Shown here: positions 1-8,677 of the stretch, in pieces
Layout of the letters: each line of letters opens with the position of its first letter
Position numbering within the stretch: position 1 is the first letter of the stretch
DNA from: JAXGYX01 sp964487355
Lineage (GTDB): Bacteria > Bacillota > Clostridia > Saccharofermentanales > Fastidiosipilaceae
NCBI GenBank assembly: GCA_964487355.1
Contig: CAZAPS010000015.1
Span: 1-35,837, forward strand
DNA: 35,837 nt
Direction of reading: 5' to 3'
The notes under the pieces: model-generated
Told to the model about the DNA's origin: nothing
Database searches by the model: none
What the model saw: the letters and a program-made list of their open reading frames with translations, nothing else
Position numbers and translations under genes: made by a program

Positions 1-4
1 CAAT

Positions 5-34
5 AAAAAATCCGCCCCGGTCGGAGCGGATTTT
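5..34 (-). terminator. Intrinsic terminator of tRNA-Leu
   Basis: The stem AAAATCCGC (7-15) pairs with GCGGATTTT (26-34), with an inner CC/GG pair and a GGTC loop. Read on the minus strand it is followed by a run of T (TTTTTTATTG). It lies 6 bases beyond the CCA end of the tRNA. The stem core ATCCGC recurs in two other minus-strand terminators of the window. Confidence 0.85.
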
Positions 35-40
35 CCTTCT

Positions 41-125
<85 letters not shown>

Positions 126-140
126 GAGAATCGCATAGAA

Positions 141-169
141 ATTATAACTGAACCAAGGAAGTGATTCAA
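141..169 (-). promoter_or_regulatory. Promoter of tRNA-Leu
   Basis: On the minus strand -35 TTGAAT (164-169), a 17-base spacer and a perfect -10 TATAAT (141-146) lie about 16 bases upstream of the mature tRNA 5' end, a near-consensus sigma-A promoter. Confidence 0.75.
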
Positions 170-213
170 GGTGAGCCAACCCGGGTCAGAGTGGCTTCAC
201 TCCTTTCAGTCAA

Positions 214-747
214 TCACACTGCCAAGTCGCTGATCAATGGATCCAGCGTCGAGAAGTCGACGAAGTCCACCGCCTGACCGTATGTCTCATAGATCATCTT
301 TTCCTGAGCGCTGCGCTCTTCTGCGGGGACTTTCTTAAGCCGACCATAGAGTAGGCGCATCATAAGCTTATGACCCCGGCCCAGTATCGAATAGTCAAAT
401 GCCCCGCGCAGATGATAGAGCTTTGTCTGATCATATTGTCGAACGGACATTTGATCGCGCAAAGATTTCTTTATGCAATCGGTGTTCACCTTGTTGGTCG
501 GATCACCAAGCCCCACTGTGGCAAGCACAAACTCCGGATCACCGGCCTTCGCCACTCGTTTCAAGGTCTGTTTCAATCCACAGACACCTTGTTCATAAAG
601 AGAGCCCAGATATATGACGCGCTCATAAGGGGCAAGTATCTTGATTTCCTTGTATGAGAAACAGGGACAATCTATTTTTTGGGCAAGTTCACGCGCATAG
701 CGTTCCGCCGCTCCATATTTGCCACCATACAAAACCACCGATTTCAT
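214..747 (-). CDS. Flavodoxin-domain protein
   Basis: A 177-residue protein of the flavodoxin-like fold (Flavodoxin_5 / HemG-like group), expected to bind FMN and act as a cytosolic electron carrier or oxidoreductase. The N-terminus KSVVLYGGKYGAAERYA fits the first beta strand and phosphate-binding loop of this group (usual pattern YxSxxGxTxxxA), with Ala in place of the usual Thr. A second glycine-rich stretch, TVGLGDPTNK, is near residue 90. The start at 747 is preferred to the in-frame start at 786 because GGAAGGG sits 5-6 bases before it and the fold begins directly. It lies 67 bases after lepA on the same strand and may be the tail of that operon. The partner is unknown and no haem genes are nearby, so a protoporphyrinogen oxidase role is not supported by context. 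Confidence 0.8.
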   Translation of the reverse strand: MKSVVLYGGKYGAAERYARELAQKIDCPCFSYKEIKILAPYERVIYLGSLYEQGVCGLKQTLKRVAKAGDPEFVLATVGLGDPTNKVNTDCIKKSLRDQMSVRQYDQTKLYHLRGAFDYSILGRGHKLMMRLLYGRLKKVPAEERSAQEKMIYETYGQAVDFVDFSTLDPLISDLAV

Positions 748-814
748 AGTCGCCCTTCCTTCACAGTCACCGACGAACCACGCCAAACAACGTTCGGTAA
801 GTGGCTACCAATCA

Positions 815-2629
815 TCAATCCTCATCCAACTTCAGCACGCTCATAAACGCCTCTTGCGGCACTTCGACCGAGCCGACCTGGCGCATCCGCTTTTTTCCTT
901 CTTTTTGCTTTTCAAGCAATTTCTTTTTACGGGTGATGTCACCACCATAACACTTCGCAATGACATCCTTGCGGTAAGCTCGCACCGTCTCGCGCGCGAT
1001 CACTTTACCGCCAATGGCCGCCTGAATCGGCACTTCGAATTGTTGGCGGGGAATGTTCTCTTTGAGCTTTTCAACCATCTTCCTGGCTCGCGCGTAGGCG
1101 TTGTCGGCGTGCACAATGAACGAAAGCGCGTCGACCACTTCGCCGTTAAGCAGAATGTCCAATTTGACCAGATCCGCGCGATCGTATCGTTTGAATTCAT
1201 AATTCAATGAAGCAAAACCGCGACTTCGTGATTTCAAGGCGTCAAAGAAGTTATAGATGATCTCGTTGAGCGGCATGTCATAATGTAGCGAAACCCGGTT
1301 TTCGTCGAGATAGGTCATGTTGACATAAGTTCCACGTCGTTCCTGACATAGCTCCATGATATTTCCGACAAATTCCTTCGGAGTCAAAATTTCCGCGTCC
1401 ACGATCGGTTCATCGATGTGATCGATCAGCGCAGGATCGGGCATATTGGTCGGATTGTCCAGGCTCAATGACTGCCCGTCGGTCAACACCATATGGTATT
1501 CAACCGAAGGCGCGGTCGAAATCAGGCTCATGTCAAACTCTCGCTCAAGACGCTCCTGCACAATCTCGTAGTGCAACAGGCCCAAAAAACCGCAACGAAA
1601 GCCGAATCCCAACGCGATTGAGGTCTCCGCCTCGAACGTCAGCGCCGCGTCGTTGATCTGTAATTTCTCCAGCGCTTCGCGCAGCTCGGGATAACGGGCG
1701 TTGTCGGTGGGGTACAGACCACAATAGACCATCTGTTGTACAGGTTTGTAGCCGGGCAGTGGTTCCAGCGCGGCGTTGCTCGCCAACGTGATGGTGTCAC
1801 CTACCTCGGTATCACGGACATTTTTAATGCTCGCGACCAGGTAGCCAACATCTCCCGCGCACAAGGTCTCGCCGGGAAGCAGCGCTCCGGGACGGAAGAA
1901 ACCAAGCTCGGTGACGGTATATACTTTCCCGGTGTGCATCAGCTTGATCTCGTCTCCGACGCTCACCTGTCCTTCCATGACGCGCAGGTGGACAATCACA
2001 CCTCTATAAGAATCATATTTGGAATCAAAGACAAGCGCCCTCAGAGGTCCTTCTTCCGGTCCGGTCGGTGGCGGCAGCTCCGTCACAATCTTTTCGAGCA
2101 CCTCTTCTATGTTGAGGTTGGCTTTCGCCGAGATCAGCGGCGCCATTGAGGCGTCCAGGCCGATCACGTCCTCAATCTCCTGACGAACAACCTCAGGCTG
2201 CGCCGAGGGAAGGTCGATTTTATTGATGACCGGCAGCACCTCGAGATCCGAGTCGATCGCCAGATAGACGTTCGCGAGGGTCTGCGCTTCCACCCCTTGA
2301 GCCGCGTCCACGACCAGCACTGCGCCGTCGCAGGCCGCCAGGCTGCGGCTGACTTCGTAGTTAAAGTCAACGTGTCCGGGCGTGTCGATTAAGTTCAATG
2401 TGTAAGTCTCGCCATCTTTTGCTTCATACAACATACGGGTCGCCTGGGCCTTTATCGTGATGCCCCGCTCCCGTTCGATATCCATGTTATCGAGCACCTG
2501 ACTTTGCATCTCGCGCTCGGTCAGCACTCCGGTATGCTCAATCATACGATCGGCCAGGGTCGATTTACCGTGGTCGATATGCGCGATGATTGAAAAATTT
2601 CTGATATGTTTTTGTCTTTCGGACGTCAT
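815..2629 (-). CDS. lepA: Elongation factor 4 (LepA) GTPase
   Basis: A ribosome-associated translational GTPase of 604 residues, the usual length for LepA/EF4, which remobilises stalled or mistranslocated ribosomes. The G1 motif AHIDHGKS is at residues 16-23, G3 DTPGH near 81 and G4 NKID near 135. These are followed by domain II, the EF-G-like domains and the LepA-specific C-terminus rich in Lys/Arg (RKKKLLEKQKEGKKRMRQVG). The start at 2629 has GAGG 5-8 bases upstream. It lies 24 bases after the signal peptidase gene on the same strand. A signal-peptidase and lepA pairing is a long-known arrangement in bacteria (it gave LepA its name). No anomalies seen. Confidence 0.97.
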   Translation of the reverse strand: MTSERQKHIRNFSIIAHIDHGKSTLADRMIEHTGVLTEREMQSQVLDNMDIERERGITIKAQATRMLYEAKDGETYTLNLIDTPGHVDFNYEVSRSLAACDGAVLVVDAAQGVEAQTLANVYLAIDSDLEVLPVINKIDLPSAQPEVVRQEIEDVIGLDASMAPLISAKANLNIEEVLEKIVTELPPPTGPEEGPLRALVFDSKYDSYRGVIVHLRVMEGQVSVGDEIKLMHTGKVYTVTELGFFRPGALLPGETLCAGDVGYLVASIKNVRDTEVGDTITLASNAALEPLPGYKPVQQMVYCGLYPTDNARYPELREALEKLQINDAALTFEAETSIALGFGFRCGFLGLLHYEIVQERLEREFDMSLISTAPSVEYHMVLTDGQSLSLDNPTNMPDPALIDHIDEPIVDAEILTPKEFVGNIMELCQERRGTYVNMTYLDENRVSLHYDMPLNEIIYNFFDALKSRSRGFASLNYEFKRYDRADLVKLDILLNGEVVDALSFIVHADNAYARARKMVEKLKENIPRQQFEVPIQAAIGGKVIARETVRAYRKDVIAKCYGGDITRKKKLLEKQKEGKKRMRQVGSVEVPQEAFMSVLKLDED

Positions 2630-2653
2630 TCAAACCTCAACCTAATAAAATGT

Positions 2654-3421
2654 TCATCGGACCAAGCCGAATGAATCAAACGGAAAGAAGCGGATCAACA
2701 GCTCACCAATCACCGAGCTGTGCGGCACCGGGCCAAATTCGCGGCTGTCCCTGCTGTTGTCGCGATTGTCTCCCAACACATAGTATTCATTTTCACCCAA
2801 TCTGACCTCGCTATAATCCGGATTGATCGGCTGCGTCGATACACCTTCGGTGAGATAGCTCTCCAGCAACCGTTCGCCGTTTCGGTAGACACCACCATTT
2901 TTGATCTCAATCAAATCTCCCGGCCTGCCGACAATCCGCTTGACGAGATCTTCCGCCATGCCGTAGCCGCCGGGAACCATCGAGCCATGCATGGTGACGA
3001 TGTCACCGTACTGCAACCCATCCCAGCGAACGGACAGTTTCTGCACGATCACCTGATCGCCATCGTGCAGGGCCGGACTCATCGAATCACCCATGATTTC
3101 ATTCCTCTGAATGACAAAGGTGGTCAGCAACAAGCCGATCAGCAGCGCGATCAGAATATACTTGACCCAGTCCAACAACTCGGTCAAGACTTCAATCGCG
3201 GTCATTTTTTTCGTCGGTGGCTTGGGGTGGTGGGGTGAAGTCTCATCTTCGGTCCGCGCCCAATTCGCCCGCGAGGCACGCTCTCGTTCTTTGGCGCTCA
3301 ATTCCTCAAGCAACTTTTCAGGGTGGGCCGGGGTCGGGACAGTCGGGCCTTTCGTCCGGCGAACCGGCGCCCGGTCCTCAAGCTCGGCGCTGCTGGCGTC
3401 GGACCATTTATTTTTTTTCAC
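2654..3421 (-). CDS. lepB: Signal peptidase I with long N-terminal extension
   Basis: Type I signal peptidase (S26 family), which cleaves signal peptides from exported proteins at the outer membrane face. The catalytic Ser113 is in GDSMSP, the general-base Lys161 is in VKRIVGRPGD, and the box E motif GDNRDNSRDSR is near residue 220. One membrane segment spans about residues 84-104, consistent with the Gram-positive single-pass form. At 255 residues it is longer than typical Firmicute enzymes (about 180) because of a roughly 75-residue charged, Pro-rich cytoplasmic tail before the membrane segment. The start is GTG at 3421 with AAAGG upstream. An alternative internal Met at residue 73 would remove the tail. 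It sits between aspS and lepA in a same-strand run. Confidence 0.95.
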   Translation of the reverse strand: MKKNKWSDASSAELEDRAPVRRTKGPTVPTPAHPEKLLEELSAKERERASRANWARTEDETSPHHPKPPTKKMTAIEVLTELLDWVKYILIALLIGLLLTTFVIQRNEIMGDSMSPALHDGDQVIVQKLSVRWDGLQYGDIVTMHGSMVPGGYGMAEDLVKRIVGRPGDLIEIKNGGVYRNGERLLESYLTEGVSTQPINPDYSEVRLGENEYYVLGDNRDNSRDSREFGPVPHSSVIGELLIRFFPFDSFGLVR

Positions 3422-3466
3422 GTTCGCATTACCTTTTCCTACAATTGATTTTGGACCGCTGTTCGG

Positions 3467-5290
3467 TCAGGTGGTCTGCGTGTCAGTCTGCTCAAGATCA
3501 TCAATGGCCGCGGCGGTGATCGCGATGCCCAGCTCCGCGATTTGATCGTCGGTCACCAATCCGGGAGCGGACGTCATCAGGCAAGATGAGTTTTGCACTT
3601 TCGGAAAAGCGATCACATCCCGTATGCTTGTCGCGTCCGTCAGCAACATGATCAGTCGATCCAATCCGATCGCCAGTCCACCATGTGGCGGCACACCGTA
3701 TTGGAACGCCTCCAGCAAAAAGCCAAAATTTTCCCATGCCTGCTCATCGCTGAAGCCCAGCAATTTAAACATCTCACGCTGCAAGTCCTGGTCATGAATA
3801 CGGATGGATCCGCCACCGAGCTCAGAGCCATTCAAGATGATATCATACGCTTTGGCGCGCACCTGCCCGGGATCCGTCTTCAATAATTCAATGTCTTCTT
3901 CCACCGGCATGGTGAACGGATGATGCTTGGCCGTGTAGCGACCTTCCTCCTCATCATATTCCAGCAAAGGAAATCCTGTCACCCACAACAACTCATGCGG
4001 CTTTCCTTCCAAAAGGTTCAGACGTCGGGCCACTTCACAGCGCAATTGCCCCAGACCTTCCCGGATCAAATCGATCGGGCCGGCGGCGATCAGGATTAAA
4101 TCACCCGGCACCGCGTCTGAAAGGGCAGACAATTCGTCCAGCTGAGTCTCATCAAAAAATTTTAAGATTGAGCCGCGCGGTTTCTCACCTTTGGCGGCGG
4201 GCGCAACCCAGGGCAAACCGCCCAGACGATAGGTCTTGACATATTCAGCCAACGAATCAATCTGCTTTCGCGTCATCGACGCGCCGCCGGGCACGACGAT
4301 CGCCAGCACCGCCCCATTGGCTTCTTGCAAAGCGTTCTCGAAGACCGGGAATTCAATCTTGCGGGCAAACTCGGTCAAGTCTCGCAATTCCATACCAAAC
4401 CGCAGATCGGGCTTGTCGGAGCCGAAGCGGGACATCGCCTCCTGATAAGGCATTCTGGGCAGCGGCAAGGTGATGTCCTCATCGAACAGCTCCTTGTAGA
4501 CGCGCGCCACATATCCTTCGGTCACCGCCATCACATCGTCCTCATCCACAAACGACATCTCAAGATCAACTTGAGTGAACTCCGGCTGACGGTCGGCGCG
4601 CAGGTCCTCGTCGCGGAAACATTTCGCGATCTGTATATAGCGATCAAAACCCGATACCATCAACAGTTGTTTATAAAGCTGGGGTGACTGGGGAAGCGCG
4701 AAAAATCTGCCGGGATAGACGCGGCTGGGCACCAAATAGTCGCGGGCGCCTTCTGGCGTGCTCTTGCCGAGCATTGGCGTCTCAACATCCAGGAATCCTT
4801 CTTCATTGAAATAATCATGGGTGATCTTGACCACACGGTCGCGCAACATAAAGCGTTTGAGCATGTCCGGTCGACGCAGGTCAAGATAGCGGTGTTTCAA
4901 CCGCAATGACTCACGCGCGTCGATGTTCTCCTCGATATAAAATGGAGGTGTTTTCGCCTCGCTGAGAATCCGCAGTTCGCTGACATGAAGCTCAACCATG
5001 CCGGTCGGCATATCAGGATTCGGAGCTTGGCGTTTTTGCAGTACGCCACGCGCCGCCAGCACAAACTCACCGCGCACCCGCGCCGCCTTTTCGCGGACTT
5101 CGGGCAGACAGTTCTCGTCGATCAATAATTGGATCTCTCCACTGCGATCGCGCAATGTGATGAAAATCACCGCGCCCAGGTCGCGTTGCTTGTGACACCA
5201 ACCCATCATTGTCAGGGTCTGTCCAATCAGTCCATCCTCCACCTCAGCGCACATGCAGCTACGCTTTAATCCAAGTATACTCTCCGCCAT
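3467..5290 (-). CDS. aspS: Aspartyl-tRNA synthetase
   Basis: Class IIb aminoacyl-tRNA synthetase charging tRNA-Asp (and tRNA-Asn if the organism uses the transamidation route, which cannot be judged here). An N-terminal OB-fold anticodon-binding domain (about 1-120) is followed by motif 2 (FRDEDLRADRQPEFTQVD), the bacterial-type GAD insertion domain (about 290-420) and motif 3 (GLAIGLDRLIML). The length of 607 residues is normal for bacterial-type AspRS. The start at 5290 is preferred over 5335 because AAGGAG lies 7 bases upstream and the protein then begins MAESILGLKRS. The longer start would overlap rsmE. It lies 29 bases after the rsmE stop, likely co-transcribed. Confidence 0.97.
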   Translation of the reverse strand: MAESILGLKRSCMCAEVEDGLIGQTLTMMGWCHKQRDLGAVIFITLRDRSGEIQLLIDENCLPEVREKAARVRGEFVLAARGVLQKRQAPNPDMPTGMVELHVSELRILSEAKTPPFYIEENIDARESLRLKHRYLDLRRPDMLKRFMLRDRVVKITHDYFNEEGFLDVETPMLGKSTPEGARDYLVPSRVYPGRFFALPQSPQLYKQLLMVSGFDRYIQIAKCFRDEDLRADRQPEFTQVDLEMSFVDEDDVMAVTEGYVARVYKELFDEDITLPLPRMPYQEAMSRFGSDKPDLRFGMELRDLTEFARKIEFPVFENALQEANGAVLAIVVPGGASMTRKQIDSLAEYVKTYRLGGLPWVAPAAKGEKPRGSILKFFDETQLDELSALSDAVPGDLILIAAGPIDLIREGLGQLRCEVARRLNLLEGKPHELLWVTGFPLLEYDEEEGRYTAKHHPFTMPVEEDIELLKTDPGQVRAKAYDIILNGSELGGGSIRIHDQDLQREMFKLLGFSDEQAWENFGFLLEAFQYGVPPHGGLAIGLDRLIMLLTDATSIRDVIAFPKVQNSSCLMTSAPGLVTDDQIAELGIAITAAAIDDLEQTDTQTT

Positions 5291-5319
5291 GTCGGTCTCC
5301 TTTTTCTTGTCAACTGAGA

Positions 5320-6114
5320 TTAAATTATAGACCAATCCTGTTCAAACTTGTAGCCCAACATCGCCAGCACCGCGCTGCCCGCCGTCTCGGTTCGCAAAAT
5401 TCGCGGTCCTAAAGTGACGGTGGAGAAGCCAAGTTTACGAAACTGACCGATCTCCGCCGCCGAGAATCCACCCTCCGGACCGACAAAGAAACAGATCCGG
5501 CGCGGTGGAGCGGCGAATTGATTCTTCCTCTCATAGTCTTCCAGGAAATGGCGCAACGAAACTGAATCTTCCGCCTCGTATGGCACAAAGGCCAAAGTCT
5601 CATCATCACGCGAGGCCGTGAAGTCCGCCAACGCGGCGCCGAATGTCAATGCCCTCTCAACACTCGGCAACAACGAACGGCCACATTGTTTCGCCGCCGC
5701 CACGGCGACGCTGTTCCAACGCCGGACACGGGCATCGATCTTACCGGGATCAGGCCGCGCGACACTGCGCTCACAGATGACCGGCACAATTCGAAAAACA
5801 CCCAGCTCTACACAAGTTCGAACGATATCGGAAAACTTATCGCCCTTTGGCAGTCCCTGATACAAGACAGCCTCGTATGGCGGTTCGGTGTCCGCCGGGC
5901 GGCGACTTAGGATCGGCACCGTCAAAGCGTGGCGGTCGATACTCGCACGGCCGGGCATCGCGCACAAAAACAGCGTGCGATGACTGTCGCAAACCTCGAT
6001 TTTCTCACCCGGGCGCAGGCGCAGCACATCGACAATGTGGTGACTGTCGTCGCTGTTCAAGACAATGTGATCCGCCTCCGAAACAATTTCCTGTTCCACA
6101 AAAAAACGCGGCAT
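5320..6114 (-). CDS. rsmE: 16S rRNA m3U1498 methyltransferase RsmE
   Basis: SPOUT-class SAM-dependent methyltransferase that N3-methylates U1498 in the 30S decoding region. It has an N-terminal PUA-like domain beginning MPRFFVEQEI and a C-terminal knot with GPEGGFSAAEI near residue 205 and LGPRILRTETA near 230, the trefoil-knot SAM-binding loops. The length is 264 residues (family about 240-260). The start at 6114 is chosen because AGGAGG lies 9 bases upstream and family members begin MxRFF. It appears to head the minus-strand run rsmE-aspS-lepB-lepA and is divergent from the NUDIX gene. Confidence 0.95.
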   Translation of the reverse strand: MPRFFVEQEIVSEADHIVLNSDDSHHIVDVLRLRPGEKIEVCDSHRTLFLCAMPGRASIDRHALTVPILSRRPADTEPPYEAVLYQGLPKGDKFSDIVRTCVELGVFRIVPVICERSVARPDPGKIDARVRRWNSVAVAAAKQCGRSLLPSVERALTFGAALADFTASRDDETLAFVPYEAEDSVSLRHFLEDYERKNQFAAPPRRICFFVGPEGGFSAAEIGQFRKLGFSTVTLGPRILRTETAGSAVLAMLGYKFEQDWSII

Positions 6115-6227
6115 CGCTGTCTGCCTCCTCTTAAAAATCATCTGCATTCGATGATGCGTGATTGATAGATTCTAGCGTAAAATGATACCATGACACGGCT
6201 TGAAAAACACTAAAATAGGAGTGATCC

Positions 6228-6863
6228 ATGAAATTTGATTCGTTTCGACCCGAAGTGCCCTGGCTGGACTGGGCTGTCCGCCTGCAAGCGCTCTCGCAAA
6301 CCGGTCTGGCTTACAGCACCGATCCATTTGACAGCGAGCGGTACGCCGCGATCCGCGACATCGCGGCGGACATCATGGCCACCCATAGTGGCCTCGAACG
6401 CACAGTCGTCGACGATTTGTTTTGTGGAGAGACCGGGTATCAGACACCCAAGATGGATTCTCGAGGTGTGGTCTTCAAGGAAAATAAGATCTTGTTGGTG
6501 CGGGAAAAATCAGACGGACTGTGGTCAATACCCGGCGGCTTTGTCGACATCGATCAGACTTTGCGGAGCAACACCGAAAAAGAAGTAGCCGAGGAATCCG
6601 GATACGAGGTCACGGCCGACCGGCTGCTGCTGATACAAGATCATCGCTTTAGCGGAGCGCCGCGCGCCCTTTCCATCTGCCGTTTTTTCATCAGTTGCGA
6701 ACTGATCGGTGGCGCTTTTAAACAAAACAACGAAACCGGCGCCAGTGATTTTTTCGCGTTGGACCAACTGCCTCCTTTGTCGGAGCGGCGCACCACCCGT
6801 GAGCAGATCGCGCTCTGCCACGAAGCCTACCTTAACGCCTCCACACCGGTCCGCTTTCTCTAA
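6228..6863 (+). CDS. NUDIX hydrolase with NUDIX_N_2 domain, altered Nudix box
   Basis: A 211-residue NUDIX pyrophosphatase, probably acting on an ADP-ribose or similar nucleotide-sugar diphosphate. An N-terminal helical extension (about 1-65) of the type found in NUDIX_N_2 proteins precedes the NUDIX fold. The Nudix box lies at residues 104-126. Compared with GX5EX7REUXEEXGU, the first Glu is Gln110 and the Arg is Lys118, while the metal-binding EVAEE (119-123) is intact. AGGAG lies 7 bases upstream of the start. It stands alone on the plus strand, divergent from rsmE and convergent with the UbiB-family gene (3 bases between stops). The substrate cannot be named. Confidence 0.92.
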   Translation: MKFDSFRPEVPWLDWAVRLQALSQTGLAYSTDPFDSERYAAIRDIAADIMATHSGLERTVVDDLFCGETGYQTPKMDSRGVVFKENKILLVREKSDGLWSIPGGFVDIDQTLRSNTEKEVAEESGYEVTADRLLLIQDHRFSGAPRALSICRFFISCELIGGAFKQNNETGASDFFALDQLPPLSERRTTREQIALCHEAYLNASTPVRFL

Positions 6864-6866
6864 AGG

Positions 6867-8492
6867 CTAACGGCGCTCTCGGCCCTCTTTAGTTATTGTA
6901 ATCAGCAGCCCCAGCGCGATCAGCAGAGCCAAACTCAATCCGCCGACCGCAAGGCCTTTGGTCAACCGTGAATCAACCGCCAGTAAAATAGCTGAAAAAA
7001 GCAACAAGGCGGCGGCGATCAGCGTGGCGATCAGCTTGTTCCCCCTGCGCCGCTCAGCTTCAATTTCCTGTTTGCCCCGCGACCACTCAATCTGAAATTT
7101 CAGACGACCACGCGCCACATTTTTCACCAGCATCGCCGCGTCTTGTGGCAAATCCGTCGCCTTTTCCAGTGAGCCACCCATTTTTCTAAGTTGTTTGCCG
7201 ATCCGGGCGCGTATCTCACCCGGACTCAAGTGGGCGCGCTCGACGTAGTCTCTCATCAGCCGGGCGAAATTAACGGTCGGGTCCATCAATACCAAGGTCC
7301 CTTGGATCGTCAGTATGCTTCTACCCAACAGGGTCACGGCCGCCGGCATCGTCAACCCATGGCCCGAGGCGATCTGCAAAAATTCCTGAAAGATTTCACC
7401 CATGTTCATCTCTTCCATCGGCATCGCGACATATTTGGAGAGCATTCGATCGATTTCCTCAAACAGGACTTGGTGATCCACATCCTGCTCCTGATGTCCT
7501 TCGATCGCGGCCAGATCCAAAATGATTTCCTTTAACTGCTCCACATCATGATAGATCGCAGCCTCCACAGCTTTGCGCAACATCAAACTTTCCGTATAAC
7601 TCAATTCTCCCATCATACCCAGATCCAGCCAGACGATGTCTCCGTCGCTGTAAAGCAAATTGCCGGGATGAGGATCGGCCTGAAAGAAACCATCGTCCAT
7701 GATCTGTTTGCAATAGCAATTGACAAAGTCCTTGCTCAGTTTTGTGGAGTCTACGCCGACCTTTTTCAACTCATCCGGCCGATCAATCGGCAGTCCGCGG
7801 ATCAATTCCATGACGAGCAGCAACGGCGTTGTCAACTCACGAAACACTCGTGGCGCCCGTGTATGTGGCGTGTCTTTATGCAGGGTGGCAAAGCGCTCCA
7901 TGTTGTTGGCCTCGTGCAGAAAATCCATTTCCTTTTGCGCGGTATGCCAGATCTCCAGAATCACTCCATCCAGATCGATCATATTGTTGAGCGTCGGTAT
8001 GAACACTTTCAACCGGCCGATCACTCGGCGAAAAAGACTGATATCCCGCTCCATCCGCTCATATATCCCCGGCCGTTGGATCTTCAGCACGGCCTCTTGC
8101 CCGTCCGCCAAAATCGCCGCGTGAACCTGCGCGATCGAAGCGGATCCTCTCGCGGTCTCATCGACTGAAAGAAAAAATTTCTCAACCGGTCCGCCCAGTT
8201 CAGTTTCCAACACCATCTTAATCGTGGAAAAGTCGAGTGGCTGAACATCCGAACGCAGATTCGACAGCTGTTCGCAATACTCCCTGGGCAACAGATCGTC
8301 GCGCATCGAAAGGATCTGGCCAAGCTTGACGAACGTCGGCCCGAGCTCACAGATCAGATCATAGAGCTTGATCGGCGATAGCTGACGGCCAATCTTATGT
8401 TTGCGCATCGCGCGCACGATCTCGCGAAGCCTTGCGCGGTCCTCCTTTTTGGTGCTTGAACCGCGGGCATTACGATCGTCTATAACATTCAT
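6867..8492 (-). CDS. UbiB/ABC1/AarF-family atypical kinase-ATPase
   Basis: A 541-residue member of the UbiB protein-kinase-like family, whose studied members are membrane-tethered ATPases needed for ubiquinone biosynthesis. The KxGQ motif (KLGQ, 56-59) lies in the inhibitory N-terminal extension. GSASIAQVH (116-124) replaces the P-loop, Lys137 in VLKIQRP is the nucleotide Lys, and DPHPGN followed by DLGMMG gives the catalytic and metal-binding sites. The C-terminus has two hydrophobic segments (about 490-508 and 512-532) predicted to anchor the protein. The Shine-Dalgarno at 8492 is weak (GTGAG). Anaerobic Clostridia normally lack ubiquinone, so the target here is unknown, possibly another isoprenoid lipid. 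It follows the nfn terminator on the same strand. Confidence 0.93.
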   Translation of the reverse strand: MNVIDDRNARGSSTKKEDRARLREIVRAMRKHKIGRQLSPIKLYDLICELGPTFVKLGQILSMRDDLLPREYCEQLSNLRSDVQPLDFSTIKMVLETELGGPVEKFFLSVDETARGSASIAQVHAAILADGQEAVLKIQRPGIYERMERDISLFRRVIGRLKVFIPTLNNMIDLDGVILEIWHTAQKEMDFLHEANNMERFATLHKDTPHTRAPRVFRELTTPLLLVMELIRGLPIDRPDELKKVGVDSTKLSKDFVNCYCKQIMDDGFFQADPHPGNLLYSDGDIVWLDLGMMGELSYTESLMLRKAVEAAIYHDVEQLKEIILDLAAIEGHQEQDVDHQVLFEEIDRMLSKYVAMPMEEMNMGEIFQEFLQIASGHGLTMPAAVTLLGRSILTIQGTLVLMDPTVNFARLMRDYVERAHLSPGEIRARIGKQLRKMGGSLEKATDLPQDAAMLVKNVARGRLKFQIEWSRGKQEIEAERRRGNKLIATLIAAALLLFSAILLAVDSRLTKGLAVGGLSLALLIALGLLITITKEGRERR

Positions 8493-8603
8493 TTAGAGAA
8501 TCTCACTTTCAACTCTCAGCGTCACCACTCGTGATGTTAAAAATATCATACTATAAATGGTATCTTCGATGGTTCGACAAATATGCCTCACGGACAATCC
8601 TCT

Positions 8604-8640
8604 GAAAAAAAGCGCGCTCCGGAACGTGTCCGGAACGCGC
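8604..8640 (-). terminator. Intrinsic terminator after nfnB
   Basis: GCGCG (8612-8616) pairs with CGCGC (8636-8640) and the palindromic TCCGGA (8618-8623) pairs with TCCGGA (8629-8634) around loop ACGTG. On the minus strand the hairpin is followed by TTTTTTT. It ends 38 bases after the nfnB stop. Confidence 0.88.
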
Positions 8641-8677
8641 GATCGATATTCTTTAATAGTCGCCAAAACAAAATCGA

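Noticed and set aside
171..200. Hairpin GTGAGCCA / TGGCTTCAC after the flavodoxin gene
   Set aside because: Short, bulged and without a T run on the minus strand, so not listed as a terminator.
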